Assembly: GCA_963922205.1 (NCBI GenBank)
Contig: CAWUHX010000514.1
Span: forward strand, 25,754-89,753
DNA length: 64,000 nucleotides
DNA from: Romanomermis culicivorax
Taxonomy: Eukaryota > Nematoda > Enoplea > Mermithida > Mermithidae
Direction: 5' to 3'
Position 1 is the stretch's first letter; each line of letters begins with the position of its first letter. This document shows, in pieces, positions 60,380 to 64,000 of the stretch. The translations under genes and the position numbers were made by a program. Below the pieces are notes generated by a model, which was given only the letters and a program-made list of their open reading frames with translations, was not told the DNA's origin and searched no databases.

Positions 60380-60710
60380 AACTTGCTAATGTAGATAATA
60401 AAACGGGTAGTACTAGAGGTAAAAATGCTCCACCACTTTAAACAATTCTTACATGTTTATTAGGTAAATCTTCTTTCTTGTTTTTTTCCTGTCTTGTAGC
60501 TAAACCTCTAAGCAATAATTTATGTTTCCCCAATTTCTTTTTTAAGTTTGAATGAATAGGAATATTACCGTTCAAAATGTTCAAACAAATTTCGCATATA
60601 CAATAGATCAAATCAGGGGAAGAATGTTGAAGAAAAGCACGTCTTTGAACAGAATTTGAATTTTTCAACACATTGAGCTTGTGAATATATTTCTTTAATC
60701 TAGAAGCCAT
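60357..60710 (-). pseudogene. Small basic Polinton-associated protein with hydrophobic tail, in-frame stop
   Basis: Chosen start MASRLKKYIHKLNVLKNS (an upstream Met would add an unusual hydrophobic leader). Conserved pattern: RRAFLQHSSPDLIYCICEIC, LNILNGNIPI, KKKLGKHKLLLRGLA. The frame meets TAA at 60438-60440, and then continues for 26 codons with SGGAFLPLVLPVLLSTL, a hydrophobic tail that relatives also have. This points to a nonsense mutation rather than the natural end. Highly basic; DNA binding or packaging is a guess. Confidence 0.6.
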
Positions 60711-60919
60711 ACAAAACAGACTGTACAGACAGAAAAATTTTACAATAATGACCAAATGTTGAATAAACATTGAAATATTTAATGTATTACATTAAGATAG
60801 TAATGAAGCTTCATTTTGTACAACGATATTCAGTTCTTCACGTCTAGAAAAAGCGCACAAATTATTAATATTCATAAAAAATAGTTCATGAGTTGTATCT
60901 AGCTTTAAAAAAAGATCTT

Positions 60920-61251
60920 CTACAAAATAGCACAAGGTTCGACCATATCCCATTCCATCAGTAATAATCTAGCAAAACACCAAAATTGTGTAACTTTTTT
61001 ATGTCCCATGGGTAAACCGACTTCATGACGTAAATAATTGCACGCCTTAGCTATGTCTTTGTAAAAAATCGAGGCTTCGGGTGAGAAACAAGTCCAAAAC
61101 AAATCAGCTATCTCGCATTTCTGCTTGTTGGTTAGTATTTTACCTTAAATAAAAAATACTATAGTTTAATAACTAGCTGAAGAGATATAAAATTTTTACC
61201 TTTTACTTTATTTTGCACCATTCTCACAAAAACTTCAAATGGAACTGACAT
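60920..61251 (-). CDS. Spliced 91-residue protein of unknown function
   Basis: Exon 1 61251-61200 starts MSVPFEVFVRMVQNKVK and ends at donor G/GTAAAA. Exon 2 begins at 61143 after acceptor TTTAAG and reads KILTNKQKCEIADLFWTCF, later LRHEVGLPMGHKK and FWCFARLLLMEWDM. The intron is 56 bp. Phases fit and the frame ends in TAG. I recognise no domain. An intron inside a viral-type gene cluster is uncommon and suggests nuclear expression or capture from a host. Confidence 0.55.
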
Positions 61252-61496
61252 TGTAATTGTCACAAAACAAATGAATTATAGAAAAACGACCAACCTCTTC
61301 AAAATTTCTGACTAGACTGATGAAGAGTATAATATATTTTTTCTGATTATGTAACAAATCTACCGTATCACTATATTGTAATCTAGTTCCATTGATGTAC
61401 AAGTTTTGAAATTTACTGGTACGACTAAAACAAGAAAATACGACAGGATTGAAAATATATATTTTGAAACACGCTCATAATTGCATAAATTTCCCA

Positions 61497-61715
61497 TCAT
61501 TCTGAGGACAATATAAAATATAATAAAATTTTTTCTACATAACGTAGTAAGGGTGTTATATGTAATTTATAATTTTCCGGTAATAATGATTTCTGATCTG
61601 TAACATTTTTCGTATTTGGTATCGTAAAATCTGTAACATTTACAGTTTCTCCATTTTCATAAAATTTAAAAGGGTATTGTACCCATACAATAAAAACAGC
61701 TATAAAAAGAATCAC
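61497..61715 (-). CDS. Small single-pass membrane protein
   Basis: 72 residues: N-terminal hydrophobic helix (ILFIAVFIVWVQYPF), polar middle with two Asn-x-Thr sites (NVTD), and a second hydrophobic stretch at the C terminus (LLRYVEKILLYFILS). No family recognised. Between ATPase and the spliced small gene, so probably part of the element. Confidence 0.45.
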   Translation of the reverse strand: MILFIAVFIVWVQYPFKFYENGETVNVTDFTIPNTKNVTDQKSLLPENYKLHITPLLRYVEKILLYFILSSE

Positions 61716-61811
61716 TGCGAGACTATTAAAAAAATGTATTTACTGTATATCATATCACTAAAATAATAGGATCCGACTAACTTGTATAAAGTTTTTTGTA
61801 AAAATGACGGA

Positions 61812-62486
61812 TCATTTAGGTGTATATAAAGTCATATGATCATTGTTGGGAAATATATTAGATCTAAGTCGATATTTTTCTGGGCATGTCTGTGTAAGAT
61901 CTATTTATAAATAACTGTATGGTTTACCAGTAGCATCCTCATACGCCTCTATGAAATAATTTGAAGTAGTTGGAAAAATCTGTCAAGCCAGTGTGCGGAC
62001 TTGTAATCTATCACTAGGGTTTTTTAAAAGAATTAAATACTGAGCATTTATCCTACTTGTATCAAAAAATGTGTTCTGAACTATATGTATAATTGATAGA
62101 TTCCAGTGATGTGATCTTTTAGTAAAAAGTTGAGTCAAACATTGATCATTCTTCATCTCTTGCATCATATCATCCATAATTAATAATTTAGGTGTGTCTT
62201 TACTTTTTTGAAGTTCATCCAAGTCAGGTGAACCTTGAAAAAGTTCTACATAAGAACATTTTTGAACTAATTCATTGTAAGCTTCTTGCCATTCTGAATA
62301 ACACCAATAAATTTTTATAGGAGCAGGGTGAATCATTTCTTTTGCAGAAATTACAAGTTTTTCAACAAATTGTGTTTTTCCTGATTTCGTTGGAGTAGAA
62401 ACTATACAGTTAAAAGGGTGCTTCCATATATAAAACTTTTCACCATCATCATCCTCATCTGACATCTCTCTCTCTCTTTTTTTCAC
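61812..62486 (-). pseudogene. Packaging ATPase (FtsK/HerA, A32-like), two in-frame stops
   Basis: Walker A in FNCIVSTPTKSGKTQFVEKL; Walker B in PKLLIMDDMMQEM; sensor-like SIIHIVQNTFFDTS. The open frame ends at TGA (61983-61985) just after DRLQVRTLA. The same frame then continues with FIEAYEDATGKPYSYL, a TAA at 61905-61907, and RLRSNIFPNNDHMTLYTPK to a final TGA, matching the usual C terminus of this family. Both stops are therefore likely nonsense mutations. The enzyme would pump genomic DNA into the capsid. Confidence 0.85.
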
Positions 62487-62689
62487 AACAACAAAAACCA
62501 GCCACTTTTTACTTGGACAATTTTTAAAATGATTTTTATTTTAAACAAATTGTTATCTATAATTATCAAAATTATATTATAATAAAACACGATACAAATG
62601 TAAAATATAAAGATACGTGATTATATAAAATAGAATAACATTACTGTATGCAAAAAATATACACGCAAAGGATGTATGAAATTATATAT

Positions 62690-62745
62690 CAAGCAAACAC
62701 GTAAGCAATTACGTAAGCAAACAAGCAAGCAAGCAAGCAAACTAT
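62690..62745. repeat. (AAGC)n simple repeat
   Basis: AAGCAAACAAGCAAGCAAGC-type run with related GTAAGCAATTAC units, in the spacer upstream of the ATPase gene. Confidence 0.7.
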
Positions 62746-62928
62746 AGCTAATTAAAACATACAAAACTGTAATGAATGTAAGCAAAACTTTTACAATTTA
62801 CGGTTAATGAACTCGCGTAGTCTTTCGACAACAACAGCATCATCAAAATCATAATGATAACCTTCATCAATAAAAGGAGCTACAGTATCCTTAACAATTT
62901 TACGACCAGTACTTGTAAGTGGGATACA

Positions 62929-63579
62929 TCAAAATATGTCAATTATCTGTTTAAAAGCGCGAAGACAGTAATAACCTTGAACCTCGCTTATAACATATTC
63001 AAAACAGTCAATGATAGTCCCCATCTTTTCATATAAACCATTAACTGTTGGTGTAATTGCAATATTATATATGGAATGATGACCTGGACAATGATGATCC
63101 TCAATAATTCCTACCTCTTTCGCGCAATAACAATCAAAAATACACCCATTAAAGATGTCTTGTATAGCTAACTCAGCACATATAATTATAAATAATTTTT
63201 CACCTTTTACTACTTGCTCATCAAAAAACCATGGAATATCTAAACCCGGAACACATAACTTACAAATACGCTTGGTTTTGGCATCCAGTGAACTGGTATC
63301 TGACATTGAATCATAGTCATGATCATTAAAACAGTTGATGAAGAGATTGTTAACAAACGTTGTTTGAATGCTAACTGCCTTTTGATCTTCACTAGCATTG
63401 CTCTGTTCTCCGGCGAATTTTTGTAGCATCAATGCCTTCTTCTTCTTTAATGATTTTCTTAGCAACAGCGACTTCTTCTTCTTTAATGATTTTTGTAGCA
63501 TCAATGAATTCTTCCTTAGCGATTTTATGGTAGAATCATCTTTTCCAGCTATTTTTGTTGGTGAAACAGTGGTTGTCAT
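62929..63579 (-). CDS. Unknown Cys-rich protein with repeated basic N terminus, 216 residues
   Basis: Starts MTTTVSPTKIAGKDDS. Residues about 19-55 are repeats of SLKKKKSLLLRK/SLKKKKALMLQK type (DNA repeat at 63425-63530). The rest has NCFNDHDYDSMSDTSSL, KRICKLCVPGLDIPWFFDEQ, FNGCIFDCYCAKEVG and IIEDHHCPGHHSIYNI, i.e. several Cys/His that could bind zinc. No family recognised. It is the first gene of the - strand block as seen here, in the place where some Polintons carry accessory genes. Confidence 0.5.
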   Translation of the reverse strand: MTTTVSPTKIAGKDDSTIKSLRKNSLMLQKSLKKKKSLLLRKSLKKKKALMLQKFAGEQSNASEDQKAVSIQTTFVNNLFINCFNDHDYDSMSDTSSLDAKTKRICKLCVPGLDIPWFFDEQVVKGEKLFIIICAELAIQDIFNGCIFDCYCAKEVGIIEDHHCPGHHSIYNIAITPTVNGLYEKMGTIIDCFEYVISEVQGYYCLRAFKQIIDIF

Positions 63580-64000
63580 TGTTATCGTTTGTTTTGCATT
63601 TTATTGCTGATTGGTGTTTTACTGCTAGAGCATTGTACTCGTTTGAAATAGCTGGCGCTATCTCATGTATCATATTGGTCCAATGCCAAAATTGCTAAAG
63701 AAAAAAGTATTATATACTTTAAAAGAAAGAAAGAAAGAAAGAAAAAATAATTCAAGTTTCAAATTGTTAAAAGAAAGAATTCATATATCAGCTCACCTCT
63801 TTAGATAAACTCCATTTCATTCCATTAAACAAATTGGTAAGTTGTACTGTAACACTGTCACTCTCGACTATCTTCTTATTACCAAGATTGATGCCGCATT
63901 GACCTCCATGTGAAAATGTCTTTTAAATAATGTTGACATTGCAGCCTAATATACCATATTGTGGTAAAATGAGCTTGAACCCAGGACCGTACGCCTCTTT
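63580..64000. other. Right edge of the window, nothing recognised
   Basis: AT-rich with a short GAAAGAAAGAAAG run near 63725. If the element continues, polymerase B and the right terminal repeat would be expected beyond 64000. Confidence 0.4.

Larger units (their letters stand above)
54780..63579 (-). mobile_element. Polinton/adintovirus-like integrated element, decayed, right end outside the window
   Basis: All genes read on the - strand. The set of retroviral-type integrase, adenain-like protease, packaging ATPase, single-jelly-roll minor capsid protein and double-jelly-roll major capsid protein defines Polintons (Mavericks) and adintoviruses. Order from the right: unknown, ATPase, membrane protein, spliced small protein, basic protein, conserved two-part protein, integrase, protease, membrane protein, minor capsid, core-like, major capsid. 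Protein-primed DNA polymerase B is not visible here. Terminal inverted repeats were not found. Several genes have stops or frameshifts. Confidence 0.88.

Noticed and set aside
63940..63995. tRNA-like sequence near the right edge (TTGAACCCAGGACC)
   Set aside because: Only a T-loop-like word; no acceptor pairing or anticodon arm seen.

Overview
The window looks like chromosomal DNA from an AT-rich invertebrate animal, most likely an ecdysozoan. It holds two spliced animal genes with introns of several kb, many cut-and-paste transposon remnants, a Ty3-type retroelement and a decayed Polinton/adintovirus-like element. The capsid-protein type (F54H12.2-like), a Merlin transposase and the frequent TACTGTAG/CTACAGTA words suggest a nematode or relative, but the species cannot be fixed from the sequence.

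Layout. 1-4.25 kb: Ty3/gypsy pol (protease, RT, RNase H, integrase) with one TAG stop. 4.25-5.5 kb: non-coding, possibly LTR and leader. 5.57-10.0 kb: a large gag-like protein that starts with a DEDDy 3'-5' exonuclease domain and ends in an RGG-rich tail, broken by one stop and one frameshift. 10-11.4 kb: unassigned. 11.56-11.79 kb: Tc1/mariner remnant. 12.19-17.91 kb, + strand: the last three exons of a GALNT10-like polypeptide N-acetylgalactosaminyltransferase; the catalytic exons must lie left of the window, so the retroelements probably sit inside an intron. Its 5-kb intron carries a 3.5-kb hAT-like element with three other elements nested inside.

19.1-32.3 kb: remnants including a Merlin transposase with a lost catalytic triad, several MITEs and a 2.5-kb element with ~1-kb inverted arms around a transposase-like exon. 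Running through this on the - strand is a four-exon Hox gene (exon 1 at 39.13-38.46 kb, exon 2 with the YPWM hexapeptide at 35.59-35.26 kb, and a homeodomain split between 23.73-23.56 and 23.36-23.21 kb). Its predicted protein is 441 residues. 32.34-32.52 kb is a perfect (CTTTT)36 array.

39.2-53.2 kb has no gene I can support. It holds repeats: a MITE shared with the GALNT intron, a cluster of tandem perfect palindromes, a ~194-bp tandem array, short AGGTAGTATGG tandem repeats and a two-copy hairpin-bearing direct repeat. At 53.2-53.7 kb lies a compact two-exon gene with a TATA box and unknown function.

54.8-63.6 kb, all on the - strand: a Polinton-like virus/transposon. Reading leftward from the right it has an unknown Cys-rich protein, packaging ATPase, membrane protein, spliced small protein, small basic protein, a conserved two-part protein, retroviral-type integrase, adenain-like protease, membrane protein, minor capsid protein, core-like protein and double-jelly-roll major capsid protein. 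The protease and core-like reading frames are open; the integrase, ATPase and both capsid genes are interrupted. No DNA polymerase B is visible; it would have to lie beyond 64 kb or be absent.
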